NCBI RefSeq assembly: GCF_937919355.1
Contig: NZ_CALFSA010000243.1
Coordinates: 1 to 27,852, forward strand
Origin: an uncultured Methanofollis sp.
Lineage (GTDB): Archaea; Halobacteriota; Methanomicrobia; Methanomicrobiales; Methanofollaceae
Reading direction: 5' to 3'
DNA length: 27,852 nucleotides
How positions within the stretch are numbered: position 1 is the first letter of the stretch; each line of letters opens with the position of its first letter. Under the pieces are notes generated by a model. The model did no database searches. It was not told the origin of the DNA and worked only from the letters and a program-made list of their open reading frames with translations. Positions 14,377-21,055 of the stretch are shown piece by piece. Made by a program: the position numbers and the translations under genes.

Positions 14377-15143
14377 GTTGCTCTCAGGGCCGCCGGCAGG
14401 TCGGCGACCGAGGTGATGAGGTGGTCGGGGCTGTACGGGGAGGTGTCGAGAGTGTCTTTTCTGAACTTTCCTGTCATGACGAGGGCGGTCTTCATCCCTG
14501 CCGCCTGTGCCCCGCCGATATCTGTCCTGATATCGTCGCCGACCATCAGCGCCTGTTCCGGGGGCACACCCATGTCGGCGAGGGCGAGGGAGAAGAAGGC
14601 GGTCGAGGGTTTGCCGACGACCGTCGCCGTCTTTCCTGTGGCGTATTCGAGGGCGGTGACAAAGGGGCCTGCGGAGAGCATGAGGCCGTCGTCGCCCATC
14701 CAGTACCTGTCCTTTTCGAGGGCGACGATCCCGGCGCCGTCGAGGACCATCCTGAAGGCCCGGTTCATCGCGGCATAGGAGAACCCGTCGCCCGCGTCGC
14801 CGACCACGACGACATCGGCACCGTCCTCGACGAGAGGTATGCCCGCCTCCTCGAAGTCGTCCCTGACGTTGCCCCGCGTGAGGAGGAAGGTCTTTTTCCC
14901 TGCGATATGGTGGATTGCGGCGAGGGGTGGGTTGAAGACGAGACCAGCATCGATGTCGTAGCCGTAGCCCTGCAACTTTTCCGCGATAGACTGGCGCGAC
15001 CTGCTTGTCGTGTTCGAGACGCACCTGAAGGGGATGCCGTTGTCCCTGAGCCACGCAACTGTTTCTCTTCCCCCTTCGACCGCTTTCCTGCCGACATAGA
15101 GGACGCCGTCTATGTCGAGGAGGACTCCCCTGATCTCTTTCAT
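14367..15143 (-). CDS. HAD-superfamily phosphatase, class IIA (NagD/HDHD2-like)
   Basis: 258 residues. Motif I is LLDIDGVLYVG with nucleophile D10 and D12; motif II is in RCVSNTTSRSR; motif III lysine is in VVGKPSTAFFS; motif IV is MVGDDIRTDIGGA. The C2 cap between motifs II and III marks subclass IIA, as in NagD, p-nitrophenyl phosphatases and HDHD2/LHPP. It would dephosphorylate a small phosphorylated metabolite, identity unknown. ATG 15143 directly begins the fold. No SD is visible (AAGACC precedes the ATG) and a TATA box sits about 30 nt upstream, so the mRNA is probably nearly leaderless. It is divergent from the cysteine-rich gene at 15232. Confidence 0.93.
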   Translation of the reverse strand: MKEIRGVLLDIDGVLYVGRKAVEGGRETVAWLRDNGIPFRCVSNTTSRSRQSIAEKLQGYGYDIDAGLVFNPPLAAIHHIAGKKTFLLTRGNVRDDFEEAGIPLVEDGADVVVVGDAGDGFSYAAMNRAFRMVLDGAGIVALEKDRYWMGDDGLMLSAGPFVTALEYATGKTATVVGKPSTAFFSLALADMGVPPEQALMVGDDIRTDIGGAQAAGMKTALVMTGKFRKDTLDTSPYSPDHLITSVADLPAALRATYI

Positions 15144-15171
15144 GGTCTTGCTGATCTATCGTGCGGACTTT

Positions 15172-15180
15172 TTTTATATT
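15172..15180 (-). promoter_or_regulatory. TATA box for the HAD phosphatase gene
   Basis: The minus strand reads AATATAAAA followed by an A-run, about 29-37 nt before the HAD ATG at 15143. Predicted initiation about 25 nt downstream leaves a leader of only a few nucleotides, in line with the missing SD. Confidence 0.6.
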
Positions 15181-15187
15181 GTAGTCT

Positions 15188-15220
15188 GTATATCCCTGCC
15201 CGGCGCCGCATGGTGCCGGG
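15188..15220 (+). promoter_or_regulatory. Promoter region of the plus-strand operon with a 9-bp inverted repeat
   Basis: GTATATC at 15188-15194 is a candidate TATA box for the operon starting at 15232. CCCGGCGCC (15199-15207) pairs with GGTGCCGGG (15212-15220) around a 4-nt loop, with one G-T wobble. It abuts the SD (AGGAGAG, 15221-15227). Depending on the true transcription start it is either an operator over the start site or an RNA hairpin next to the ribosome binding site. Confidence 0.4.
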
Positions 15221-15231
15221 AGGAGAGAAAG

Positions 15232-15732
15232 ATGGTGGAGATCAACGACATCCCTGCCGAGGTGCGGTGGAGTCTGGCGACACGGGCGGCGAGTGCTCTC
15301 CCTCTCGCGTATGCAAAGGTATACCGCGAGAGGCACGGGAGCGAACTCGGCGAGATCTCGCAGGGAATCTGGACGGAAGGGGGAAAGGCGCAGGGTGCCC
15401 TCGCCCGCGCCTTCGGCATGCCGCTGAAGGGTGCGGGGGACGTGGCCCGGGCTTTCAGCACTCTCTCGACGGTGATGCTCGGGCCAGAACTGAAGGGCGA
15501 CGTGGAGGTCGCACAGGGCCGCGACTGCGCCCGCGTGGTCACGACGTCCTGCCCGTACCTCTCGCGGGCGCGGGAGATGGGAGAGGACCCTGCGGTGTCC
15601 ATCTGCCCTGACTGCAGGTCTTACTGCACCGCGGCGGTCGGGAGCCTCAACCCTGCCTACGGGATCACATTCGAGGACCGGATGTGCCTGGGCGGGGAGA
15701 CGTGCCAGATGAGGATCGAGCCGGAGAGGTAG
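15232..15732 (+). CDS. Small cysteine-rich protein, first of two tandem paralogs; function unknown
   Basis: 166 residues with seven Cys, mostly in the C-terminal half: C99, C107 (CPYL), C125, C128, C132 (ICPDCRSYC), C152 and C158 (DRMCLGGETCQM). The N-terminal 90 residues are helical (WSLATRAASALPLAYAKVY). LNPAYGITFEDRMC recalls the cysteine end of the V4R and L-2-amino-thiazoline-4-carboxylate hydrolase-like families, but I cannot assign either. The conserved cysteines suggest Zn or Fe-S binding. ATG 15232 has SD GGAGGAGAG 4-10 nt upstream; the open frame before it is promoter sequence. It leads an operon with its paralog, a THEP1 NTPase and a ROK kinase. Confidence 0.78.
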   Translation: MVEINDIPAEVRWSLATRAASALPLAYAKVYRERHGSELGEISQGIWTEGGKAQGALARAFGMPLKGAGDVARAFSTLSTVMLGPELKGDVEVAQGRDCARVVTTSCPYLSRAREMGEDPAVSICPDCRSYCTAAVGSLNPAYGITFEDRMCLGGETCQMRIEPER

Positions 15733-15772
15733 GGTTTTCGGTCGCATCCCTTTTTCCGGAGTGTGTGGTGTC

Positions 15773-16285
15773 ATGGCGAAAGACCTGATCGAGGAGATCC
15801 CGCCCCTTGCGAGGTGGCGGTTTGCGACGCAGGCGGCTTCTCTCCTCCCGGCCCTGTACTCGCGGGCGCTGCGGGAGGAGGAGGGCACGCCCGAGGAGAG
15901 GGAGCAGGCGGTCTGGTACGCACTCGGCCGGGAGGTGCGGGAGGTCGCGGAGACCTTTGGTTTCCCGACAGAGACTGCGGAGGAGGTCTGCGAGGTCTTC
16001 AGGGCCGGGTCGGTCGTGCTCTTCGGCCCGGACTTCAGGTTCTCCGTCCTTGCCACCTCGCCGGAGAGGGCGACGGTCGTGCTGAAGGCATGCCCGTACA
16101 CGCGGTGCCTGACCGCGGCAGGGTGTGACGCCGACACCGCTTTCTCCTGGTGTCTCCCCTTTGCCGTCTCGGCGGTCGAGCACCTCAACCCGGCCTTCAC
16201 TCTCAGGTTCGTCCGCGCCCGGTGCATGGGCGAGGCGCAGTGCGAGATGACGGTCAGGAAGAAGGAGGAGGGGGAAGAGTCCTGA
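15773..16285 (+). CDS. Small cysteine-rich protein, second tandem paralog; function unknown
   Basis: 170 residues, clearly paralogous to the preceding gene: EIPPLARWRFATQAAS against DIPAEVRWSLATRAAS, ACPYTR against SCPYLS, HLNPAFTLRFVRARCMGEAQC against SLNPAYGITFEDRMCLGGETC. Cysteines lie at 73, 107, 112, 118, 127, 151 and 157. Shared positions are the CPY cysteine, one mid cysteine, LNPA and the final C-x5-C; the CPDC pair of the first copy is missing, so the two may bind metal differently. ATG 15773 was taken over GTG 15761, because similarity starts after the ATG; the SD is modest (GGAG at a long spacing). A 40-nt gap with a T-run separates it from paralog one. Its TGA overlaps the CTG start of the next gene. 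Confidence 0.78.
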   Translation: MAKDLIEEIPPLARWRFATQAASLLPALYSRALREEEGTPEEREQAVWYALGREVREVAETFGFPTETAEEVCEVFRAGSVVLFGPDFRFSVLATSPERATVVLKACPYTRCLTAAGCDADTAFSWCLPFAVSAVEHLNPAFTLRFVRARCMGEAQCEMTVRKKEEGEES

Positions 16286-16842
16286 CGGTCGCAAACCTTC
16301 TCGTCACGGGAGCGCCGGGGACGGGGAAGACGACTCTCGTCCGCCGGGTCGCGGAGGGGGTGCCCGGTGTCGCCGGGTTTTACACGGTCGAGGTCAGGGA
16401 GGAGGGGAGACGGACGGGCTTTGAACTTGTGGGCTTCGACGGCAGGCGGGCCCTGCTTGCGCATACCGGGATCAGGGGGCGGCACCGGGTGGGGAGGTAC
16501 GGTGTGGACGTCGCGGCGTTTGAGGCCTTCCTTGCCGCCACCGCCTTTTCCGGCGCCGGGGTGCGTCTTGTCGTCGTCGACGAGATCGGGAAGATGGAGT
16601 GTCTCTCGCCGCGTTTCCGGGACCTGGTGGTCTCCCTCCTCGACGGCCCCCTGCCTGTGGTGGCGACGGTCGCCCTGCGGGGCGACTCTTTTATCGAGGG
16701 TTTGAAGGCGAGGCCTGACGTGCGCCTCGTCGTCGTGACAGAGGCGAACAGGGACGCCCTGCTGCCTGTGCTCGGTCAGGAGGCGGCGTCCCTTGCCGGA
16801 GAGGGCAAGGCCCATATGCCGCCGCGCCGACCGGGTGGGTGA
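16282..16842 (+). CDS. THEP1-like nucleoside-triphosphatase, apparent CTG start
   Basis: 186 residues if started at CTG 16282. Walker A is GAPGTGKT at 10-17, followed by FYTVEVREEGRRTGFELV and the Walker B/sensor VVVDEIGKMEC, all diagnostic of THEP1-type NTPases (human NTPCR homologues), which hydrolyse nucleoside triphosphates slowly. No ATG, GTG or TTG lies between GTG 16240 and the fold. CTG overlaps the previous stop as CTGA, the same geometry as the ATGA and GTGA junctions elsewhere in this window, and a purine-rich SD (GGAGGAGGGGGAAGAG) lies just before it. The alternative GTG 16240 would add a Gly/Glu-rich 14-residue leader encoded by the SD region. The stop overlaps the ROK start by one base. 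Confidence 0.87.
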   Translation: MTVANLLVTGAPGTGKTTLVRRVAEGVPGVAGFYTVEVREEGRRTGFELVGFDGRRALLAHTGIRGRHRVGRYGVDVAAFEAFLAATAFSGAGVRLVVVDEIGKMECLSPRFRDLVVSLLDGPLPVVATVALRGDSFIEGLKARPDVRLVVVTEANRDALLPVLGQEAASLAGEGKAHMPPRRPGG

Positions 16843-17762
16843 TGGAGAGGAAGACGGTGGTCGCCGTCGATATCGGCGCCACCCACTACCGGGCCGGGCT
16901 TGTGGCGGATGACGGGTCTATCGTCAGGCTTGAGGTCGGGGACACGCCGCGGGTCGGGGAGTCGGGCCTTGCCGTGACCCGTGCGGTCGGCGACGCCGTC
17001 GAGGCGGTGGTGGGTCCTGCCTCGCCCGCGGCGATCGGGATCGCCTCGGCCGGTCCCCTTGACTGTGCCGCGGGCCTGATCGTCTGCTCGCCGAACATGG
17101 CCTTCCCGGAGGTGCCGCTCCGCGGACCCCTGGAGAGGCGGTTCGGTCTCCCTGTCCTTCTTCTCAACGACTGTCGGGCAGGCGCCCTCGGCGAGAGGTG
17201 GCAGGGTGCCGGGCAGGGTGTCGAGAACCTTGTCTATGTCACCCTCTCGACAGGGATCGGTGGCGGGGCGGTGGTGAACGGCCGCCTGCTTCTTGGACGG
17301 TCGGGGAACGCGGGAGAGGTCGGCCACTTCTTCGTGGACGGGGGGTATGGCTGTGTCTGCGGGTGCGGCCACCCCGGCCACTGGGAAGCCTATGCCTCGG
17401 GGACAGGGATGCCCCGCTTCTTTGCGGCCTGGCTGGAGGGGCAGGGTGCGGCGCCGTCCTTCGACGCCGCGACGAGCGTCGGCATCCTCGGCGCCGCGGA
17501 GAGGGGCGACCCTCTCGCCCTCTCCTTCATGGACGCTCTCGGCAGGGTCAATGCCCGCGCCCTCTCCGACATCGTCGCCGCCTACGAACCCGAGGTGGTC
17601 GTCCTCGACGGTCCCCTTGCACAGCACCACGGCGACCTCCTGATCAGGTCTTTTCTCCCGCACCTCGACCGCTATCTCCCTCTCCCGGATTTCGCGGTCA
17701 GTCACCTCGGGGGCAGGGCGCCCCTCCTCGGGGCGGCGGCGTACGTCCTCGGGATCTTTTGA
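16842..17762 (+). CDS. ROK-family sugar kinase (glucokinase-like)
   Basis: 306 residues. The N-terminal phosphate-binding motif is VAVDIGATHYRAG (D10), the catalytic region LLLNDCRAGALGER, the second phosphate loop VYVTLSTGIGGGAV, and the zinc site CVCGCGHPGHWEAYASG, where the family's usual final Cys is replaced by His as in other archaeal members. It would phosphorylate glucose, another hexose or an N-acetylated sugar with ATP; specificity cannot be read. ATG 16842 shares one base with the THEP1 stop (TGATG); GTG 16839 is a less likely alternative. It ends the plus-strand operon, 96 nt before the end of the converging one. Confidence 0.93.
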   Translation: MERKTVVAVDIGATHYRAGLVADDGSIVRLEVGDTPRVGESGLAVTRAVGDAVEAVVGPASPAAIGIASAGPLDCAAGLIVCSPNMAFPEVPLRGPLERRFGLPVLLLNDCRAGALGERWQGAGQGVENLVYVTLSTGIGGGAVVNGRLLLGRSGNAGEVGHFFVDGGYGCVCGCGHPGHWEAYASGTGMPRFFAAWLEGQGAAPSFDAATSVGILGAAERGDPLALSFMDALGRVNARALSDIVAAYEPEVVVLDGPLAQHHGDLLIRSFLPHLDRYLPLPDFAVSHLGGRAPLLGAAAYVLGIF

Positions 17763-17802
17763 TCTTTCTGCGGGACGTGCACTGGTGAAAAGAAACTCTA
17801 TT

Positions 17803-17841
17803 AGGGTCCCCGGCAGGCAGGAGGGGAATGCCGGGGTCCCT
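17803..17841. terminator. Strong hairpin between converging operons
   Basis: CCCCGGCA (17808-17815) pairs with TGCCGGGG (17829-17836) around a 13-nt loop. Past one T-T mismatch the pairing continues with AGGG/CCCT, giving a 13-position stem. On the minus strand it is followed by TTTCTTTT, so it could end transcription of the ABC operon; on the plus strand it follows the ROK gene by 40 nt but lacks a good T-run. Confidence 0.55.
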
Positions 17842-17858
17842 CGTATGAAAAAGAGTAT

Positions 17859-17972
17859 TTATCTGAGGTCTTGCAGGGTGTCCCTGCCGGTCCAGCGGGC
17901 GGTCATGCTCTCTGATGCTATGAGGTCTTTTGCGAGGGCGGCAAGGCGGGCGAGCACGTCATCAATCTTCAC
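17859..17972 (-). CDS. 37-residue ORF coupled to the XRE regulator; function unknown
   Basis: A GTG start at 17972 overlaps the regulator's TGA as GTGA (17969-17972), and GGAG lies 2 nt before it. It encodes 37 residues (MKIDDVLARLAALAKDLIAS then a Trp-containing tail ending DTLQDLR). The first half would form an amphipathic helix with Leu/Ala spacing. It ends 18 nt before the terminator-like hairpin, so it would be the last cistron of the ABC/DUF2178-like operon. I do not recognise a family. The coupling geometry is the same as at accepted gene junctions in this window, which is the main argument that it is real; its small size is the main argument against. Confidence 0.5.
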   Translation of the reverse strand: MKIDDVLARLAALAKDLIASESMTARWTGRDTLQDLR

Positions 17973-18178
17973 TTCTCCAGATCCTCCTCGCCGAAGATGA
18001 AGACCTCCTCGATCCCTGCCCCGAGTTCGCGGGCGACCCGCCAGGCAAGCCTGAGGGAGGGGTTGTACTTCCCCTTCTCCAGGAAGACGATCGTCTCCCT
18101 CCTGACGCCGACCCGTGCGGCGAGTTCCTCCTGGGTGAGCCCGGTCCGTGCCCGGTATTCGCGCATTCTTGTCTGCAT
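17969..18178 (-). CDS. XRE-family helix-turn-helix transcriptional regulator
   Basis: 69 residues, a single HTH_3 domain: REYRARTGLTQEELAARVGV (6-25), recognition helix RRETIVFLEKGKYNPSL (26-42), then LAWRVARELGAGIEEVFIFGEED. The LTQEELA...ETI..LE.GKYNPSL..A form is typical of small YozG-like regulators in Firmicutes and archaea that accompany small membrane protein genes. ATG 18178 was preferred to an internal ATG at 18166, since GAGG lies 3 nt ahead; the gap to the permease stop is 5 nt. It probably binds the three 16-bp repeats at the operon promoter (inference), making the operon self-regulated. Confidence 0.93.
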   Translation of the reverse strand: MQTRMREYRARTGLTQEELAARVGVRRETIVFLEKGKYNPSLRLAWRVARELGAGIEEVFIFGEEDLEK

Positions 18179-18183
18179 GGGCC

Positions 18184-18879
18184 TCACGGTATGGTGGTCA
18201 CGATCCGCTCGCGGTCCAGGAACCGTGTCGCCCCCCTGAGGACGAGGAGGAGGACGAGGGCGATTGCAAGGAGCACACCCTCGACCGTCCAGGTCACCTG
18301 GAACCCGACCCCCAGCAACCCGGCCGAGGCCGAGAAGAAGAAGATGACCAGGAAGATCACGGCCATGTTGATGATCTGGTTCTCCCGCATGCCGAGGAGG
18401 AGCTGGACAAGTCCGAGGAGGCCGACGGCCACGGCGATGAAGGCCGGGACGACGACGAGGATGTGGAAGATCATGGGGCCGGACGGGAGGGCGGGTGTCC
18501 CTGTGAGGGCCGATGTCCCGGCGACGATGACAGCCGCACCGGCGAGGGTGAGGGCGTAGGCCGGGAGGGTGACGCCGAGCACCTTGCCGAGCCAGATGTC
18601 CCTGAGCGGGAGGGGCGAGCAGAGGAGGGTCTCGATCGTCCCCTCTGTCTTCTCCCGCAGGAAGGCCTGTCCCGAGAAGATGTAGCCGATGAAGATCCCG
18701 ATCACAACGAGGAGCATGAACCCGACACGGTCGAGGGCGGCGGAACCGCCGGTGCTGAGCGCGGCCGGGACCGCGGTTGTGGAGAAGACGAGGGTGACGA
18801 TGACGGCCGAGATCAGGAGCTGGCGCGACCTGAAGACCTGCCCTGCCTCCTTTTTTGCGACGGTGAAGATGCCGTTCAT
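18184..18879 (-). CDS. ABC-2 type transporter permease
   Basis: 231 residues with about six hydrophobic segments (near 17-35, 50-72, 100-125, 135-160, 165-190, 200-222). The N-terminus IFTVAKKEAGQVFRSRQLL and FSGQAFLREKTEGTIETLLCSPL match ABC-2 permeases of the NatB/drug-exporter type, in which the E-K-x-x-G-T-x-E-x-L motif contacts the ATPase. It would form the membrane channel of an exporter with the ATPase encoded just upstream. The ATG at 18879 overlaps the ATPase stop as ATGA; the longer frame upstream is inside the ATPase gene. Substrate unknown. Confidence 0.92.
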   Translation of the reverse strand: MNGIFTVAKKEAGQVFRSRQLLISAVIVTLVFSTTAVPAALSTGGSAALDRVGFMLLVVIGIFIGYIFSGQAFLREKTEGTIETLLCSPLPLRDIWLGKVLGVTLPAYALTLAGAAVIVAGTSALTGTPALPSGPMIFHILVVVPAFIAVAVGLLGLVQLLLGMRENQIINMAVIFLVIFFFSASAGLLGVGFQVTWTVEGVLLAIALVLLLVLRGATRFLDRERIVTTIP

Positions 18880-19805
18880 GCCGATCCCTCCGCCTGCCGC
18901 ACGGCGGCAAGATAGATCTCCTCCAGGGACCGGCGCTCCCGCGTGACCTCCTCGATGCCGCACCCGGCGGTGACGAGTGCCCGGACAATCTCTGCGGCGC
19001 TCTCGCCGGCGAAGGTGGCGCTGACGGTCTCCCCCTCACGGGAGAGTCCGCCGGTTCCCGGCACCGTGCCGAGGACGGCGACGGCCCTTTCTGCCGAGGC
19101 GGGGTCAGAGAGGACGACCCGGAGGTGCGTCCCCTCCCTGCCGCCCCGCAGGTGTTCGACGGTGTCGAAGGCCCTCACCTTCCCCTGGTGGAGGATGGCG
19201 ACCTTGGAGCAGACCCGCTGGATCTCGTCCAGGTTGTGGGAGTTGACAAAGACGGTCATCCCTTCCTTCCGGGAGAGGTCAAGGATCAGGTCCCTGACCA
19301 TCCTCTGCGCCTCCGGGTCGAGGCCCGCCGAGGGTTCGTCAAGGAAGAGCACCTCGGGGTCGTGGAGGATCGCCCGCCCGAGGCCGAGTTTCCGCTTCAT
19401 GCCTGTCGAGAAGGTGCCGACAAGACTGTCCTGTCTCTCTGTAAGCCCGGTGAACTCCAGGATCTCCGTCGCCCGCCCCACAGGGTCGGGGACGCCGTAC
19501 AGGCGTGCATAATACTCCAGGTTCTCCCGGGCGCTGAGGGTGTCGGAAACCCCGTTTTTGTCGAGGAGGACGCCGACCCGCCCGCGTGTCCCGTCTTTCG
19601 CGGCGAGGGACTCGCCGAAGACGAGCGCCTCCCCCTCTGTCGGGCGCAGGAGGCCGAGGATGCACCGCATGGTCGTCGTCTTCCCGGCGCCGTTCGGGCC
19701 GAGGAAGCCGAAGACCTCGCCCTTCTCCACGGAGAAGGTGATCCCCTTCAGGACCTCCCTCCTGTTGAAGGTCTTTTTCAGGTTTTTTACGTCAATGATG
19801 CTCAT
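18876..19805 (-). CDS. ABC transporter ATP-binding protein
   Basis: 309 residues. Walker A GPNGAGKT at 36-43, signature FSTGMKRKL at 132-140 (the STGM form usual in NatA/CcmA-like exporters), Walker B VLFLDEPSAGLD at 152-163, and H-loop FVNSHNLDEIQ. The last ~85 residues (RVVLSDPASAERAVAVLG onward) form the extra C-terminal domain common in export ATPases partnered with ABC-2 permeases. ATG 19805 has GGAG 6 nt upstream. It lies between the four small membrane-protein genes and its permease; context suggests they all act together, as an exporter or a membrane-stress response, but this is inference. Confidence 0.95.
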   Translation of the reverse strand: MSIIDVKNLKKTFNRREVLKGITFSVEKGEVFGFLGPNGAGKTTTMRCILGLLRPTEGEALVFGESLAAKDGTRGRVGVLLDKNGVSDTLSARENLEYYARLYGVPDPVGRATEILEFTGLTERQDSLVGTFSTGMKRKLGLGRAILHDPEVLFLDEPSAGLDPEAQRMVRDLILDLSRKEGMTVFVNSHNLDEIQRVCSKVAILHQGKVRAFDTVEHLRGGREGTHLRVVLSDPASAERAVAVLGTVPGTGGLSREGETVSATFAGESAAEIVRALVTAGCGIEEVTRERRSLEEIYLAAVRQAEGSA

Positions 19806-19839
19806 GTATTGCTCCTTTTATGATGGTGTCTTCAGTCAT
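19792..19839 (-). other. 15-codon mini-ORF bridging a membrane-protein gene and the ABC ATPase gene
   Basis: ATG 19839 overlaps the preceding stop as ATGA and the frame (MTEDTIIKGAIHEHH) ends at a TGA inside codons 4-5 of the ATPase. It contains the ATPase SD (GGAG). It may act as a translational-coupling cistron across the 30-nt gap rather than encode a useful peptide; it could also be chance. Confidence 0.2.
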
Positions 19840-20249
19840 TGCGATCCGTTCTTTCCCCGAGAGATCCGGAGCACGCCCTTTTCCGTTGCCATCAGGACGA
19901 GGACCCCGGCGATCGCCGCGACAGGGAGGGAGAGGAGGGCATGGAGTTTCGGGTCGCCTGTCGTTGCCGCTCTGAGGGCGATGAAGACGACGATTGTCGC
20001 TGTTCCCGCGGCAACCCCGGCGTACCATGCCCTCCTGACGGCCTCTGCCGGGAACCTGGTCATCTCGTCCCGGTACATCTGCCGCAGTGTCGGGAAAAAG
20101 ATCCCGATCATGCCGCCGATGACCAGGGCCAGCGTGACCGGACTCATGTCGTCGGTGATGCCGAGCCAGACGAGGGTGAGGCCGAGCCATGCCACGAGGA
20201 GGCCGACGAAATTGGTCAGGAGATTAATTGCCGTCTCTCTCCGGATCAT
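19836..20249 (-). CDS. Small four-helix membrane protein, divergent member of the DUF2178-like set
   Basis: 137 residues, four hydrophobic segments (near 8-27, 33-51, 72-92, 100-120) with a charged loop YRDEMTRFPAEAVRRAW after the second. The layout (two helices, charged loop with D-E, aromatic residue, two helices) matches the three preceding genes, but its residue identity with them is low, so it could be a distant paralog or an unrelated protein of similar shape. ATG 20249 overlaps the preceding stop as ATGA. Function unknown; it sits directly before the ABC ATPase gene. Confidence 0.78.
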   Translation of the reverse strand: MIRRETAINLLTNFVGLLVAWLGLTLVWLGITDDMSPVTLALVIGGMIGIFFPTLRQMYRDEMTRFPAEAVRRAWYAGVAAGTATIVVFIALRAATTGDPKLHALLSLPVAAIAGVLVLMATEKGVLRISRGKNGSQ

Positions 20250-20653
20250 TCCACGTCCCCCATCTCTCTGTACTTCCATCCAAAGAATGCTGCACTGATG
20301 CCCATGCAATAGAAAATAGCCATGAGCACTTCTGTGGCCTGCAGTTCAATGGTGCCGGTAAAATCGATACAGAGGAGGACCATTGCAAGCCAGAACGTGA
20401 TGATCCACGAGTCGGAAAGCGCCGCCCTCCGCATTCTTTTGTCGCGCTCGTCCGGGTCCTCTGCCTCTCCTCCCCGCGACCTGAGATAGATGCCGGTCAT
20501 ACTCGTGACGATCAGGGCCGCACCTGCCACGATGATGAAGAGGGCGACCCGCGGCTGGTCCGTAAAGATGGCCCGGGCCGGTATCCCCGCGGTAATGAGG
20601 AGGAGTCCGACGATCAGGCCGAGCCAGTACCTTTCTTTCGCTTTTTGCTTCAT
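20246..20653 (-). CDS. Small membrane protein, DUF2178-like, third tandem copy
   Basis: 135 residues with four hydrophobic segments. The charged cytoplasmic-type loop EAEDPDERDKRMRRAALSDS matches the D-E-R-x-x-x-I/M loop of the two upstream copies, followed by W-I-I-T-F, and the end YREMGDVE closely resembles FRKGDVE of the copy before it. The arrangement resembles DUF2178 proteins of archaea and Firmicutes, which are often next to YozG-like regulators and have no known function. ATG 20653 overlaps the preceding stop as ATGA. Confidence 0.82.
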   Translation of the reverse strand: MKQKAKERYWLGLIVGLLLITAGIPARAIFTDQPRVALFIIVAGAALIVTSMTGIYLRSRGGEAEDPDERDKRMRRAALSDSWIITFWLAMVLLCIDFTGTIELQATEVLMAIFYCMGISAAFFGWKYREMGDVE

Positions 20654-21042
20654 TCCACATCCCCCTTCCTGAAGAGCCACCACTGGAAGACCTTCGCCGA
20701 GACTGTCGTCAGCAGGATCGTGGAGATGATCACGTCTGTCGACGAGAGGGCGAGCACTCCCATGTTCTCCAGCCAGAAGAGGGCGAAGAGGTACAGGACA
20801 GTGAGGAACCAGGCGTAGGTGATCCCGTAGGCCCCGATCTTCCTCGTCCTCTCGTCCTGCTCCGGCCCCTCCTCCTGCCGCATCGCCCGTGTGCCGGCGA
20901 AGAGGAGGACGATGATCCCGGAGGTGATGAACATGCCTGTCACCGTCTCGTCCTCTCTCCCCGTGACCTCCCGGACAGTGCCGATGGCGAGGAGGAGGAC
21001 ACCGAAGGCGGTCCAGAGGAGATAGCGCGTTCTGTTCTTCAT
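20650..21042 (-). CDS. Small membrane protein, DUF2178-like, second tandem copy
   Basis: 130 residues, four predicted membrane segments. The central loop GPEQDERTRKIGAYGITYAW is the clearest DUF2178-like feature here, followed by FLTVLYLFALFWLENMGVL, which is very close to FATLLFLFALFWVNELGLI of the first copy. ATG 21042 has the best SD of the operon (GGAGGTGA, 5-6 nt spacing), 13 nt after the first copy's stop; the extended frame upstream lies in the first copy. Function unknown. Confidence 0.84.
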   Translation of the reverse strand: MKNRTRYLLWTAFGVLLLAIGTVREVTGREDETVTGMFITSGIIVLLFAGTRAMRQEEGPEQDERTRKIGAYGITYAWFLTVLYLFALFWLENMGVLALSSTDVIISTILLTTVSAKVFQWWLFRKGDVE

Positions 21043-21055
21043 CTCTGTCACCTCC

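Noticed and set aside
13453..16815. A 1120-codon minus-strand open frame
   Set aside because: It is a shadow: it crosses the plus-strand operon and the frames of the HAD and transglutaminase genes, and its translation is low-complexity Arg/Pro sequence.
16839..16842. GTG 16839 as the ROK kinase start
   Set aside because: ATG 16842 gives the usual family N-terminus and the TGATG overlap; a three-base extension adds nothing.
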